From Xaviernesmea rhizosphaerae (GTDB lineage Bacteria > Pseudomonadota > Alphaproteobacteria > Rhizobiales > Rhizobiaceae), in NCBI RefSeq assembly GCF_001938945.1, contig NZ_MKIO01000021.1:186001-250000 (forward strand): a stretch of 64,000 nt of DNA, given 5' to 3'. Positions 9,071-18,171 of this stretch are shown piece by piece (the first letter of the stretch is position 1; every line of letters starts with the position of its first letter). The notes beneath the pieces were generated by a model. It saw only the letters and a program-made list of their open reading frames with translations. It was not told where the DNA came from and did no database searches. The translations under genes and the position numbers were made by a program.

Positions 9071-9358
9071 GGGCATCTCCAGCTGTTGTTGCCGGTTACT
9101 CTACAGATTAGGTCGAATATCGTAACGCAGAACATTCCCTCATCCTGATGTCCTGCGAAACGGGTGATCGTCCTTTAGCATCCTAGGGGAATGATTTTTC
9201 TGCTCTCGGGTGCGTGATCGTCACAAAAGGGATTTCCAGTTCCCGCAACTTGCCTTTTAAAGCCTCTGCCGCAAATCCGCCTTGTCGCTCTGACGAGACC
9301 CGCTCTTTGCGGCCGTCCCAGCCGAATCATTCTCCGACTGTTCAGAATTGCCCGCCCG

Positions 9359-12046
9359 ATGATCGCTCGCCTTCTCCTCACGCTCGCCCTCCTGCTTCAG
9401 GGACTTGCCGTGCCGCTTGCCCAGACCGCGCCCGCTGCTTCAGGGCAGGTCGCGCCGTCCGGACAGACCTCGTCCGGCGCCGCGCAAGGCATTGGCGCTG
9501 CTGGCGTGCCGCCTGCAGCCGTGCCCGCCGCCGGAAATGCACCGGCCTCGCCGGCCGCCGACGCCGCCCCGGCCAATGCGCCGGCGCAGCAGGCTGCGCC
9601 GCCGGATGCTGCGGCCAAGCCACAGGCGCAAGGCAGCGATGCGACGCCGGCCAGCCGTGCCAGCGTCGCGCTGGAGGCCAGCCGGGCGGCCCTGGCGAAA
9701 CTCGCCGAACAGGCCGAACGGGCGCGCGACGATGACAACCGGCTGGCCGAGCTGAAAGCCTCGGTGGATGATGTCGCCGGCCAGATCGGCGATATTTCCG
9801 CCGGGCTCAAGCCGCGTCTCGACCAGATCAAGGCCCGTCTTGCCGAGCTGGGGGATCCGCCCGCCGGAGGCGCCAGCGAACCGCCTGTCGTGAGCGACGA
9901 GCGCAAGCGCCTGATCGCCGAGCGCAGCGAGATCAACGCCGTTTCCAGCGCGGCCGATGACCTGGCCAGCCGGGCAAGCCAGCTCTCCGGCCAGATCACC
10001 GAGACGCGCCGCACGCTGTTTTCCAGCACGCTGCTGCGCTACACCGAGATCAATCTCGACATGCTGCGGGACGGCATCAGCGCGATTGCCGGTGAAGGCG
10101 TGTCTTTCTACAATGCGATTTCGGCCTGGCTGATCTTCGTCTTCACCTATAAGCGCATCGCCCTTCTCTCGGCCATCGTGCTGTCGATGATCTCGGCGCT
10201 GGTGCTTCTCACGCTGACGCGCCGGCTGTTTTCGCCGCTGATCGGCCGCGGTCGCCGCGAGGTGGAGCCGAGCTACATCACCAAGCTGTCGATCGCCTTC
10301 TGGTCGACCATGGTGCCGACCGTCGCTTCGCTCACCTTCGCCTCCAGCAGCTATTTCTTCCTGCAGATCTTCAAGGTGCTGCGCCCCGATATCGCGCCCG
10401 TCGTGTCCGCCACCCTGTTCGGCGGCGCGGCGCTCGTGTTCCTGTGGATGATCTCCCATGCGGTTCTGGCGCCGGGCCATGGCGCCTTCCGCCTCGTGCG
10501 GGTCTCCGATCGCGGCGCGAACCGGCTGGTGACGCTGATCGTCATCATGGCGGTGGTCAACCTTCTGGATTATCTGCTCGGCGCCATCAGCGTCGCCCTG
10601 CGCTCGCCGATCGTTCTGACCGTCACCAAGAGCTTCGTCGCCTCGATCATCATCGGCCTGATCCTGTTGTGGATGGCGATGATCAGGCCGATGCTGCCGC
10701 CCGACGCCGAGCGCCATGGCGCCACCGATGTCGAGGGGCGGCCCTGGCCGAAATTCATCCGCTTCCTGCTTGTAGCGGCTGGCGCCGGGCTCATTCTTTG
10801 CGCCGTCGGCGGCTATGTCGGCCTTGCCCGCTTCATTGCCGGCCAGATCATCATCACCGGCGCGATCCTGGTGACGATGTATATCGGCATCCTCACCGGC
10901 AAGGCGATCGCCAAGCAGGACGGGCTGGCCAAGACCGTCTTCGGCCGCTACCTGCAACGCCGGTTCAAGTTCGAGCAGGTGGCGCTCGATCAGACCGGCC
11001 TCGTGGTGGGCCTGTCGATCTACGGCCTGGTGTTCTTCATCTTCATCCCGCTGATCCTGTTGCTCTGGGGCTTCAAGATCGCCGATCTCGAGGCCGGGCT
11101 CTACCAGATCCTGACCAATATCCAGATCGGCTCGATCTCGATTTCGCTGGTCGGCATCTTCGGCGGCGTGCTTCTGTTCATCGTCGGCTTCCTGTTCACC
11201 CGCTGGTTCCAGCGCTGGCTCGATTCGAGCGTGCTCGCCCGCAGCCGCGTCGATATGGGCGTGCGCAATTCGGTGAAGACCGGCATCGGCTATCTCGGCA
11301 TGGGGCTGGCGGGCCTGATCGGCATCTCGGCGGCCGGTCTCAATCTCTCCAGTCTCGCGCTGGTTGCCGGCGCCCTGTCGCTCGGTGTCGGTTTCGGTCT
11401 CCAGAACATCGTCTCGAACTTCGTCTCCGGCCTGATTCTCCTGGTCGAGCGGCCGTTCAAGGTGGGCGACTGGGTGATTTCGGGAACGACCGAGGGCTTC
11501 GTCAAGCGCATCTCCGTGCGCGCCACCGAGATCGAGACCTTCCAGCGCCAGACGATCATGGTGCCGAATTCGCTGTTCATCAACGCCTCTGTCGGCAACT
11601 GGACCCATCGCAACAAGCTCGGCCGGGTCGATGTGCCGATCAGCGTTCACGGCAGCAATGATCCGCGCCATGTGATTGCCGTGATGCGCGAGGCGGTGGC
11701 GGAGGTGCCCAATATCCTGCGCAATCCCGAGCCTTTGATCTATTTCAAGGATTTTAGCCCGGACAAGCTGGACTTCGAGGTGCGCGTCTATCTGCCCGAT
11801 ATTCTCAATGGCCTGTCCGTGCGCACCGAGGTGCGCATTGCCGTGCTCGAGGCCTTCCGCAAGGCGGATGTGGCGATCGGCGGGCCAGCGGCGCCGGAAG
11901 TGCCGGTCAAGATCAGTCCGGAGACGGCGCTTCTCATCGCGTCGCTGGTGGAACGAGGCCGGGCGGGCGAGGATACGGGCGGTGTCGATCTCAGTGCCGC
12001 CAAGGCCGAAAACGACGCGCCGCCGACCGTGCGCGACTGGCCTTAA
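9359..12046 (+). CDS. large MscS-family mechanosensitive channel with DUF3772-like periplasmic domain
   Basis: 895 residues. A signal peptide (about residues 1-22) leads to an Ala/Pro/Gln-rich low-complexity linker, then an extended periplasmic helical region (about 100-230) resembling DUF3772, then several membrane helices. The MscS core is near residues 640-790: the Gly/Ala-rich pore helix LVAGALSLGVGFGLQNIVSNF and the beta domain VERPFKVGDWVISGTTEGFVKRISVRATEIET. The C terminus is a cytoplasmic MscS-like domain. It should open under membrane tension to release solutes in hypo-osmotic shock. The ribosome site is weak, so the start is moderately uncertain. Divergent from the sulfate operon. 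Confidence 0.9.
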   Translation: MIARLLLTLALLLQGLAVPLAQTAPAASGQVAPSGQTSSGAAQGIGAAGVPPAAVPAAGNAPASPAADAAPANAPAQQAAPPDAAAKPQAQGSDATPASRASVALEASRAALAKLAEQAERARDDDNRLAELKASVDDVAGQIGDISAGLKPRLDQIKARLAELGDPPAGGASEPPVVSDERKRLIAERSEINAVSSAADDLASRASQLSGQITETRRTLFSSTLLRYTEINLDMLRDGISAIAGEGVSFYNAISAWLIFVFTYKRIALLSAIVLSMISALVLLTLTRRLFSPLIGRGRREVEPSYITKLSIAFWSTMVPTVASLTFASSSYFFLQIFKVLRPDIAPVVSATLFGGAALVFLWMISHAVLAPGHGAFRLVRVSDRGANRLVTLIVIMAVVNLLDYLLGAISVALRSPIVLTVTKSFVASIIIGLILLWMAMIRPMLPPDAERHGATDVEGRPWPKFIRFLLVAAGAGLILCAVGGYVGLARFIAGQIIITGAILVTMYIGILTGKAIAKQDGLAKTVFGRYLQRRFKFEQVALDQTGLVVGLSIYGLVFFIFIPLILLLWGFKIADLEAGLYQILTNIQIGSISISLVGIFGGVLLFIVGFLFTRWFQRWLDSSVLARSRVDMGVRNSVKTGIGYLGMGLAGLIGISAAGLNLSSLALVAGALSLGVGFGLQNIVSNFVSGLILLVERPFKVGDWVISGTTEGFVKRISVRATEIETFQRQTIMVPNSLFINASVGNWTHRNKLGRVDVPISVHGSNDPRHVIAVMREAVAEVPNILRNPEPLIYFKDFSPDKLDFEVRVYLPDILNGLSVRTEVRIAVLEAFRKADVAIGGPAAPEVPVKISPETALLIASLVERGRAGEDTGGVDLSAAKAENDAPPTVRDWP

Positions 12047-12067
12047 AGCACTGTTTCGGCGTCAGTC

Positions 12068-12090
12068 GCGACAACTTCGCACCATGTCGC
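12068..12090 (+). promoter_or_regulatory. GCGACA-N11-TGTCGC dyad before the dehydrogenase gene
   Basis: GCGACA (12068-12073) and TGTCGC (12085-12090) form a perfect inverted repeat about 100 bases before the start at 12190. The same box occurs five times upstream of the GlxA-type regulator gene at 15904-16908. Confidence 0.5.
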
Positions 12091-12189
12091 AAACGGCATA
12101 GGCCGCCCGCCTGAAGAATTGCATAGTCGCTCCATCGGGGGCTTGCGCCGCAGAGAGCGGGCAGGGCCGGCAACGCGAAGGGAACGGCA

Positions 12190-14703
12190 ATGAAAACTCA
12201 GGCGCGCGCGGTGGTGATCGGCGGCGGCGTGGTCGGTGTGTCCACGCTCTATCACCTGGCCCGGAAGGGCTGGACGGATTCGGTTCTGATCGAGCGCAAG
12301 GAGCTGACATCCGGCTCGACCTGGCATGCGGCGGGCCTCCTGCCGCTGTTCAACATGAGCTATTCCGTCGGCCAGATCCACAAGTACTCGGTCAAGTTCT
12401 ATCAGGAGCTGCAGGAAGAAACCGGCATGAATGTCGGCTTCTCGCAGGTTTCCAACATTCGTCTCGCCCGCACCAAGGACCGCTGGGACGAATATATGTA
12501 TTACGCCGGCATTGCCGAAACCATCGGCATCAATGTCGAGATCATGACCCCCGAGCAGGTCAAGGAAATCTGGCCGCTCTGTGAGACCGAGGGCCTGCTC
12601 GGCGCCATCCGCCATCCCGACGATGGCTATATCCAGCCCGCCGACCTCACCCAGGCGCTGGCCAAGGGCGCGCGCGAGCGCGGCGCCACCATCTACCGCA
12701 ACACCAGCGTCACCGGCATCGAGCAGCTGGAAGACGGCCGCTGGAAGGTGACGACCGACAAGGGCGAGATCGTCGCCGAGCATGTGATCTCCTGCACCGG
12801 CTCCTTCGCCCGCAAGACGGGCGAGATGGTCGGCATCAACGTGCCGGTCATTCCGGTCGAGCACCAATATATCGTCACCGAACCGCACCCGGCGATTCTT
12901 GAGCGCAAGGCCCAGGGCCTGCCGGAAATGGGCGTCCTGCGCGAATCCGACAGCGCCTGGTACATGCGCGAGGAGAATGGCGGCCTGCTGCTCGGCCCGT
13001 ATGAGGTCGGCGCGCCGGTCTGCTATGTCGATGGCCCCTCTGACGAGAGCGAATACGAACTGTTCCAGGAAGAGCTGGAGCGGCTGATGCCCTATATCGA
13101 GACCGCCATGGTGCGTGTGCCCGCTTTCGGTGAGGTCGGCATCAAGAAGGTCTATAACGGCGCCATCGCCTATACGCCCGACGGCAATCCGATCGTCGGT
13201 CCGGCTCCGGGCCTCAAGGGCTTCTGGCTGAACGAGGGCCATTCCTTCGGCATCACCGCCGCCGGCGGCGCCGGCTGGCAGCTGGCGGAGTGGATCGTCG
13301 ATGGCGAGCCGACGCTCGACATGATGGGTGTCGATCCCCGCCGCTTCGGCCCCTATGCGACGGAAGGCTACCTCATCGCCAAGAACGAGGAGGCCTATGC
13401 CAACGTCTTCACCATGCACTACCCGGATGAAGAGCGCAGCGCGGCCCGCCCGCTGAAGACCACGCCGGTCTATGACCGCCTGAAGAAGATGGGCGCCGTC
13501 TTCGGCTCGGTCTATGGCTGGGAGCGCGCCAACTGGTTCGCGCCCGAGGGCTACAGCCTGGACAAGAGCGAACTCGGCGTCGGCGTCGACGTCATCACCA
13601 GCCATAACTACGCACCGCCGCTGGAAGACGGCCGCTACGTCGAGAAGTGGTCGTTCCGCCGCTCGAACTATTTCGAGCATGTCGGCAACGAGGTGAAGAA
13701 TGTGAACGAGAAGGTCGGCGTGCTCGACATGTCCGCCTTCGCCAAGATGGAAGTGTCCGGCCCCGGCGCCCGCGCCTGGCTCGAATCCATCTTCGCCAAT
13801 GCCATCCCGAAGAAGCGCGGCCGCATCGCGCTCTGCCACCTGCTCACCGTGCATGGCGGCGTGCGCGCCGAGTTCACCGTCTATGAATGGGCGCCGAACC
13901 GCTTCTATCTGGTCTCCGCCGGTGCCTATGAGGCGCATGACCACGACTATCTGCGCAAGCTCGCCCCGCAGGACGGCTCGGTCAGGCTCAACGCCATCAC
14001 CCAGCGCATGGGCGTTCTGGTTCTTGCCGGTCCGCGCTCGCGCGACGTGCTGAAGAAGCTGACGCGCACCTCGCTGGAAAATAAGGACTTCCCCTGGCTT
14101 TCGGGCAAGGAGATCTCCGTCGGTGTCGCGACCGCTCATGCGCTGCGCGTGAACTTCGTCGGCGAGCTGGGCTGGGAACTGCACCATCCGATCGAGATGC
14201 AGAACTATATCTTCGATCAGCTGATGGAAGTCGGCGCCGAATTCGGCATCAAGCCCTTCGGCATCCGCGCCATGCTGGCCATGTCGGTGGAGAAATCCTA
14301 CCGCCTGATCCCGCGCGAAATGTCGATCGAGTACAATGCCTATGAGTCGGCACTCGACCGCTTCATCAAGCCCGAGAAGGAGTTCCTGGGCAAGGAAGGC
14401 CTGCTCGCCGGCAAGGAGAAGGGGCTGAAGTGGAACTTCGCCACGCTGGTGGTCGAGGGAACCACGGATGTAGACGCGCGCGGCTCCGAGGCGATCTACA
14501 ACGAGGACGGCGCGCTGATCGGCCGTGCGACCAACGGCGCCTATGGCTGGCGTCTCGGCAAGTCGCTGGCGCTCGCCATGCTGCAGCCGGCCTATGCGGC
14601 CATCGGCACCAAGGTCAAGATCAAGATCCTTGGCACGATCTACGATGCGACCGTGGTCGAGGAAAGCCCGTTCGATCCGCAGAACGCCGCGCTGCGCGCC
14701 TGA
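12190..14703 (+). CDS. FAD-dependent dimethylglycine/sarcosine dehydrogenase-like protein with GcvT domain
   Basis: 837 residues in two parts. The N-terminal DAO-type flavoprotein (about 1-390) starts with the dinucleotide motif VVIGGGVVGVSTLYHLARKG and has SGSTWHAAGL, the usual flavin-attachment neighbourhood of this family. The C-terminal aminomethyltransferase (GcvT) fold (about 430-835) includes FVGELGWELHHP and ends in the barrel domain. Family members oxidise N-methyl groups of glycine derivatives and pass the carbon to tetrahydrofolate. The exact substrate is open. A GbdR-type regulator nearby and shared TGCGACA boxes favour a glycine-betaine-derived compound. AAGGGA lies about nine bases before the ATG. 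Likely monocistronic, with a hairpin terminator downstream. Confidence 0.88.
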   Translation: MKTQARAVVIGGGVVGVSTLYHLARKGWTDSVLIERKELTSGSTWHAAGLLPLFNMSYSVGQIHKYSVKFYQELQEETGMNVGFSQVSNIRLARTKDRWDEYMYYAGIAETIGINVEIMTPEQVKEIWPLCETEGLLGAIRHPDDGYIQPADLTQALAKGARERGATIYRNTSVTGIEQLEDGRWKVTTDKGEIVAEHVISCTGSFARKTGEMVGINVPVIPVEHQYIVTEPHPAILERKAQGLPEMGVLRESDSAWYMREENGGLLLGPYEVGAPVCYVDGPSDESEYELFQEELERLMPYIETAMVRVPAFGEVGIKKVYNGAIAYTPDGNPIVGPAPGLKGFWLNEGHSFGITAAGGAGWQLAEWIVDGEPTLDMMGVDPRRFGPYATEGYLIAKNEEAYANVFTMHYPDEERSAARPLKTTPVYDRLKKMGAVFGSVYGWERANWFAPEGYSLDKSELGVGVDVITSHNYAPPLEDGRYVEKWSFRRSNYFEHVGNEVKNVNEKVGVLDMSAFAKMEVSGPGARAWLESIFANAIPKKRGRIALCHLLTVHGGVRAEFTVYEWAPNRFYLVSAGAYEAHDHDYLRKLAPQDGSVRLNAITQRMGVLVLAGPRSRDVLKKLTRTSLENKDFPWLSGKEISVGVATAHALRVNFVGELGWELHHPIEMQNYIFDQLMEVGAEFGIKPFGIRAMLAMSVEKSYRLIPREMSIEYNAYESALDRFIKPEKEFLGKEGLLAGKEKGLKWNFATLVVEGTTDVDARGSEAIYNEDGALIGRATNGAYGWRLGKSLALAMLQPAYAAIGTKVKIKILGTIYDATVVEESPFDPQNAALRA

Positions 14704-14846
14704 AGGCCTTTGCTGTGAAGCCGGTTGCCGCCAAGGCGGGAACCGGTGTCACATCAGCCGATGCTTTAAAACGCGACACCGTGCATCAGGCCCCCATCCT
14801 GGCCTGATGGGTCGGACGTGCATTCTTAACTGTGATCTAAAGACAG

Positions 14847-14881
14847 ACGGCCGCTTCGCCTGGAGCGGCCGTTTCCTTTTT
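14847..14881 (+). terminator. intrinsic terminator of the dehydrogenase gene
   Basis: Nine-bp perfect stem ACGGCCGCT (14847-14855) with AGCGGCCGT (14864-14872), then TTCCTTTTT. Confidence 0.8.
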
Positions 14882-14962
14882 GCAAGACCCAGTTTCTTTT
14901 AACGCCTGCGAAATGCTTCTCTTCTAGTCTGTTCTCAGAGGACAATTTTTCGCGAGCGCTCC

Positions 14963-15805
14963 ATGTCATTTTTCGGCGTTTCCGGAATGTATTATTCCGG
15001 TGAATCCCTGCAACAGCACCGTATCGTGCTTGCGGAAGACTCCAATCTTTTCTCGTCCATGGTGTCGAAACGCTTGAAAGAGCTTCTCGACATCGACGTG
15101 ATCGTCTGCCGCGACTATGACGAGCTGACCTTCGCGATCGAGAACGCGTCCTATCCGGCGACGCTGGCCATTTCCAACATCAATCTGCCCGGGGCTGAAA
15201 ACGGCCAGGCGCTCAACTATCTCGTCGATATGAGCGTGCCGACCATCGTCTTTACCGGCACGTTCCAGGAATCGACCCGCGAGTCTATCCTGGCCAAGGA
15301 GCTGGTCGACTATGTCATCAAGGACAGCGTCTTCGCCGTGGACATGCTGGCGGAATCGGTCTGCCGCTTCCTCACCAATCATCGCCATCACGTCCTGATC
15401 GTCGATGACAGCCCGACGGCCCGGGCCATGCTGTCGACCCAGCTCAAGCGCTATAATTTCCGCGTCAGCGCCGCCGATTGCGGTCAGACCGCGCTCAAGC
15501 TGCTGGCCGAGCATTCGGATATCGAGCTCGTGATCACCGACTACAACATGCCTGATATCGACGGCTTCGAGCTGACGCGGCGCGTCCGCACCCATTACGG
15601 GCCGCACCAGCTGCGCATCATCGGCGTGTCGTCCTCGACCAACCGGCTCCTGTCCGCGCGCTTCCTCAAGGCCGGCGGCAACGACTTCGTCGTGCGCCCC
15701 TTCGTCAATGAGGAGTTTTATTGCCGGGTGAACCAGAACATCGACACGCTGATGAAGGTTCGCACGCTCAGCGAGCGCCTTTTGGCCAAGCCCGACGCGG
15801 CCTGA
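14963..15805 (+). CDS. double receiver-domain response regulator without output domain
   Basis: 280 residues, two REC domains and nothing else. Domain 1 (about 19-135) keeps the acidic pair (VLAEDSN) but its phosphoacceptor position reads ISNINLPG, Asn for Asp, so it is probably not phosphorylated. Domain 2 (about 145-265) is complete: IVDDSPTARAML, phosphoacceptor Asp in ITDYNMPDIDG, switch Ser in GVSSS, and Lys replaced by Arg in VVRPF. A stand-alone single-output-less regulator may act by protein binding, for example in a phosphorelay. The ribosome site is weak; an ATG at 14987 is an alternative start. A terminator follows. No histidine kinase is adjacent. Confidence 0.85.
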   Translation: MSFFGVSGMYYSGESLQQHRIVLAEDSNLFSSMVSKRLKELLDIDVIVCRDYDELTFAIENASYPATLAISNINLPGAENGQALNYLVDMSVPTIVFTGTFQESTRESILAKELVDYVIKDSVFAVDMLAESVCRFLTNHRHHVLIVDDSPTARAMLSTQLKRYNFRVSAADCGQTALKLLAEHSDIELVITDYNMPDIDGFELTRRVRTHYGPHQLRIIGVSSSTNRLLSARFLKAGGNDFVVRPFVNEEFYCRVNQNIDTLMKVRTLSERLLAKPDAA

Positions 15806-15832
15806 GCCGGTCAAACACTTGCCTCAAATAGA

Positions 15833-15867
15833 AAAAGGCGCGGTCCGGGGTGTGGACCGCGCCTTTT
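15833..15867. terminator. bidirectional terminator between convergent genes
   Basis: Perfect 14-bp stem AAAAGGCGCGGTCC (15833-15846) with 15854-15867 and a 7-base loop. A-rich on the left and T-rich on the right, it can serve both the receiver gene and the minus-strand regulator ending at 15904. Confidence 0.88.
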
Positions 15868-15903
15868 GCTGTTCATGCGCACTCAATGCGTCGGTAAGCC
15901 GCC

Positions 15904-16908
15904 TCAGCGGACCGGCTGCAGCGTCAGCTTGCGGTCGGCGCGCTCCTGCTGGGGCGAGCGGTTGTAAAGCTCGCGATAACACTTGGAGAAGTGCGAGGCG
16001 GAGACGAAGCCGCAGGCCACGGCCACTTCCACCACCGGCATGGCCGACTGAACCAGAAGATGGCGCGCACGGTCGAGCCGGATCTCCAGATAATAGCGGG
16101 CAGGGGAGCGGCCCATCTCCTGGCGGAACAGGCGCTCGATCTGGCGGCGCGAAAGGCCGGCGCCGTCGGCAATGTCGATCAGCGACAGCGGCTCGGCCAG
16201 ATTGGCCTCCATCAGCTCGATGATCTGCAGCACCTTGGCGTTCTGCACGCCGAGGCGGGCGCGCAGGGGCAGGCGCTGGCGGTCATGCGAGCCGCGCACG
16301 CGATCGGTCAGCGCCTGCTCGCAGACGCGGTTGACGATGTTCTCGCCGAAGTCCTCGTCGATCAGGTTCAGCATCATGTCGAGCGAGGCGGTGCCGCCGG
16401 CGCAGGTGTAGATATTGCCGTCGATCTCATAGAGATCGGCATAGACGTCGGCCTGCGGGAAGGCTTCGGAGAAGCCGGGCAGGTTCTCCCAGTGGATGGC
16501 GCAGCGCTTGCCGTTCAGCAGGCCGGCCGAGGCCAGGATATGGGCACCGGTGCACAGGCTGCCGATCGCCACGCCGCGATTGTGCGACTCGCGCAGCCAG
16601 GCATTGACCGACTTGTTCTGGAACTCCTCGACATGCACGCCCGAACAGACCAGCACCATCGACGGGCGCATGCCGCCGCCGAGCGCCTTGCGCTCGTCCG
16701 CCAGCGCGCTGTCCACATCCATGGCGATGCCGGAGGAGGACATTACCTTCTGGCCGTCGACCGAGGCCAGCCGCCAAGAATAGGCTTGATAGCCGAGCAT
16801 CCGGTTGGCGATGCGCAGCGCCTCGATGGCGGCGGCGAAGGGCAGCATGGAAAAATTCGGGACCAGGAAGAAGACGAGAGACCGCTTGGGCGTCAAAGGC
16901 TTTGTCAT
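15904..16908 (-). CDS. GlxA-family AraC-type regulator (GbdR-like)
   Basis: 334 residues from the ATG at 16908. The N-terminal DJ-1/PfpI-like domain (about 10-180) begins RSLVFFLVPNFSMLPFAAAI and contains IGSLCTGAHILASAGLL; it is a ligand-sensing rather than catalytic fold in this group. The C-terminal AraC DNA-binding domain (about 225-325) includes LSLIDIADGAGLSRRQIERLF and FVSASHFSKCYRELYNRSP. GbdR-type members control glycine betaine and dimethylglycine catabolism. The longer in-frame start at 17187 would add 93 residues unlike the family. Five TGCGACA/TGTCGC boxes upstream, shared with the dehydrogenase gene at 12190, suggest autoregulation and control of that gene. Effector unknown. Confidence 0.88.
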   Translation of the reverse strand: MTKPLTPKRSLVFFLVPNFSMLPFAAAIEALRIANRMLGYQAYSWRLASVDGQKVMSSSGIAMDVDSALADERKALGGGMRPSMVLVCSGVHVEEFQNKSVNAWLRESHNRGVAIGSLCTGAHILASAGLLNGKRCAIHWENLPGFSEAFPQADVYADLYEIDGNIYTCAGGTASLDMMLNLIDEDFGENIVNRVCEQALTDRVRGSHDRQRLPLRARLGVQNAKVLQIIELMEANLAEPLSLIDIADGAGLSRRQIERLFRQEMGRSPARYYLEIRLDRARHLLVQSAMPVVEVAVACGFVSASHFSKCYRELYNRSPQQERADRKLTLQPVR

Positions 16909-17412
16909 CGGTATTGTCCGTGCTTCAAAGGGTTGCGGGGCGCCCGGCGAGACCTCCTGTCGTGCATCCTGCTCTGGCAGGGCCCAGTGGCTGTCGCATC
17001 GGCTGTCCCCATTCCTCCCTTGCGACGCCTTTCGCTTCAGGCTGTTTTGCGACATTCGCACGGACGCACGCGACGTGAAAGACTTTATTCTTTGCGACAT
17101 GATCACGACTGCCTGATGTGTGGGCAAATGCCTGTGGCCGCAGGCGCAAAATGCGCCATTTTCAAGGAAGATGGCCGCTGGAGACAAAATCGGGTGACGC
17201 AGGCTGAACAGAGCGGCTCACCACGTGTCGCAGAGCCCTTCGTCAATTGCGACATCGCCCCTTGTGCATTGCGGTGTCGCGAAAGGATATGTCTTGCAGG
17301 TGCGAAATTAGCCAGGCATGAAAAGCGGCGCGGTGGCCGGAGGCCATATCGCGTCGCCTCAAGGATGATGAAGGATGTCCGTGCGTTTCAGGTCTTTCAT
17401 GATGAGGAATTC
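16909..17412. other. 500-bp regulatory intergenic region
   Basis: No gene found. The stretch holds five TGCGACA/TGTCGC boxes (listed separately) and the 3' flank of the DUF1127 gene. Its base composition is less GC-rich than the neighbouring genes. Confidence 0.6.
17048..17280 (-). promoter_or_regulatory. cluster of TGCGACA / TGTCGCA boxes before the GlxA-type regulator
   Basis: TGCGACA at 17048-17054, 17093-17099 and 17248-17254; TGTCGCA at 17226-17232; TGTCGC at 17275-17280. The boxes at 17226 and 17248 form an inverted pair with 15 bases between. They lie 140-370 bases before the regulator start and match the dyad before the dehydrogenase gene. Confidence 0.5.
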
Positions 17413-17601
17413 TCAGTCGCGCCGGTGTTCCTCTTGCGCGCGAAAGCCGATATCCTTGAGAACATCATAGGGAAGCGCCTCGAAAGCACGCCGCTCCCGA
17501 TCTTCCTGCAAGCGGGACCAAAGGGCGTGGGCCCGCGCCCGCAGCGTCTGGAGAAGCGACGAGGAGAGAGGGCCGCTGGGCCCTAATGTCATCAATGCCA
17601 T
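17413..17601 (-). CDS. DUF1127 small protein
   Basis: 62 residues. The C-terminal segment RRAFEALPYDVLKDIGFRAQEE is the DUF1127 signature (aromatic/Leu-rich helix, then D-x-x-L-x-D-I-G). The N-terminal half is an amphipathic, Arg-rich helix. AAGGAA sits about eight bases before the ATG. DUF1127 proteins of alphaproteobacteria are small basic proteins tied to RNA turnover and to phosphate or carbon responses; several belong to the VtlR regulon in Brucella. A motif shared with the next DUF1127 gene lies 70 bases upstream, which suggests control by the neighbouring LysR protein. Confidence 0.8.
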   Translation of the reverse strand: MALMTLGPSGPLSSSLLQTLRARAHALWSRLQEDRERRAFEALPYDVLKDIGFRAQEEHRRD

Positions 17602-17670
17602 GTGATGGTTCCTTTTGAGAGGGTTTCAAAAGGTCGCGACCATGATCGAAGAATGGCGCGGCCAGCTTCA

Positions 17671-17691
17671 TCAATCAAACGAATTGATATG
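17671..17691 (-). promoter_or_regulatory. LysR-linked motif, copy 1
   Basis: TCAATCAAACGAATTG, then A, then TATG, 70 bases upstream of the 62-residue DUF1127 gene. It continues into ATTGATATCATCGAATT, giving a partial dyad. Identical except for one base to the copy at 18115-18135. Confidence 0.6.
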
Positions 17692-17698
17692 ATTGATA

Positions 17699-18013
17699 TC
17701 ATCGAATTTCGTTATGATTTCCCTCGGCGTCGATGCCGAGATCGGCCAGCAGATGATCGGGAAGGCGGCGGAGCTGCCGCGCCAGGGCCTGTCGTTCGGC
17801 ACGGCGCCTCAAGCCTTGGCGCAGCGATGCCCAGAGAGAGCGCCAAACCAGCCGTTGCGCGCGTCCCTCAGAACCGGCGTCCCGTTGCGGCATCGGGTGG
17901 TCGCAGCCGCGCGGCAGGCTCGTCTGGCCGGCAAAAGGCAGAACGACTGCCTGCCGGTTCTTTTGGCCGGCATAGGGCGGCAGCCGCAGAGGTGCATCCA
18001 TCAGGATCTTCAT
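17699..18013 (-). CDS. DUF1127 protein with N-terminal extension
   Basis: 104 residues from the ATG at 18013, which has AAGGAG six bases upstream; the longer in-frame start at 18118 lacks such a site. The C-terminal 35 residues (RQALARQLRRLPDHLLADLGIDAEGN) carry the DUF1127 motif, preceded by an Arg/Gln-rich, Trp-containing linker. The N-terminal 40 residues are proline-rich and unassigned. It is transcribed away from the LysR gene at 18172, with a 21-bp motif in the shared control region. A role in RNA binding or stress adaptation is inferred from the family only. Confidence 0.75.
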   Translation of the reverse strand: MKILMDAPLRLPPYAGQKNRQAVVLPFAGQTSLPRGCDHPMPQRDAGSEGRAQRLVWRSLWASLRQGLRRRAERQALARQLRRLPDHLLADLGIDAEGNHNEIR

Positions 18014-18114
18014 GGGGATCTCCTTTCGGTCTTCGCGCTTGTCGCGTGGCGGGCACTGGCGAGAGTGCCGCGCGTGCCCATCGGTATGATCCCAGTCTGT
18101 GCCTGTGATTGCTT

Positions 18115-18135
18115 TCAATCAAACGAATTGGTATG
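18115..18135. promoter_or_regulatory. LysR-linked motif, copy 2
   Basis: TCAATCAAACGAATTG, then G, then TATG. It sits 37 bases before the LysR start and 101 bases before the divergent DUF1127 gene, the classic position for a LysR site that controls both its own gene and its neighbour. Confidence 0.6.
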
Positions 18136-18171
18136 GTGTTATCGTTCAGATAAATTGAATTGGAGCCTGCG

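Noticed and set aside
9440..11671. 743-codon open frame antisense to the MscS gene
   Set aside because: It mirrors the coding frame of a clear mechanosensitive channel gene; its product is a Gly/Asp/His/Arg-rich string with no domain, typical of reverse-strand frames in high-GC DNA.
12043..14187. 714-codon open frame antisense to the dehydrogenase-like gene
   Set aside because: Same artefact; the plus-strand gene has complete FAD and GcvT motifs and its own ribosome site.
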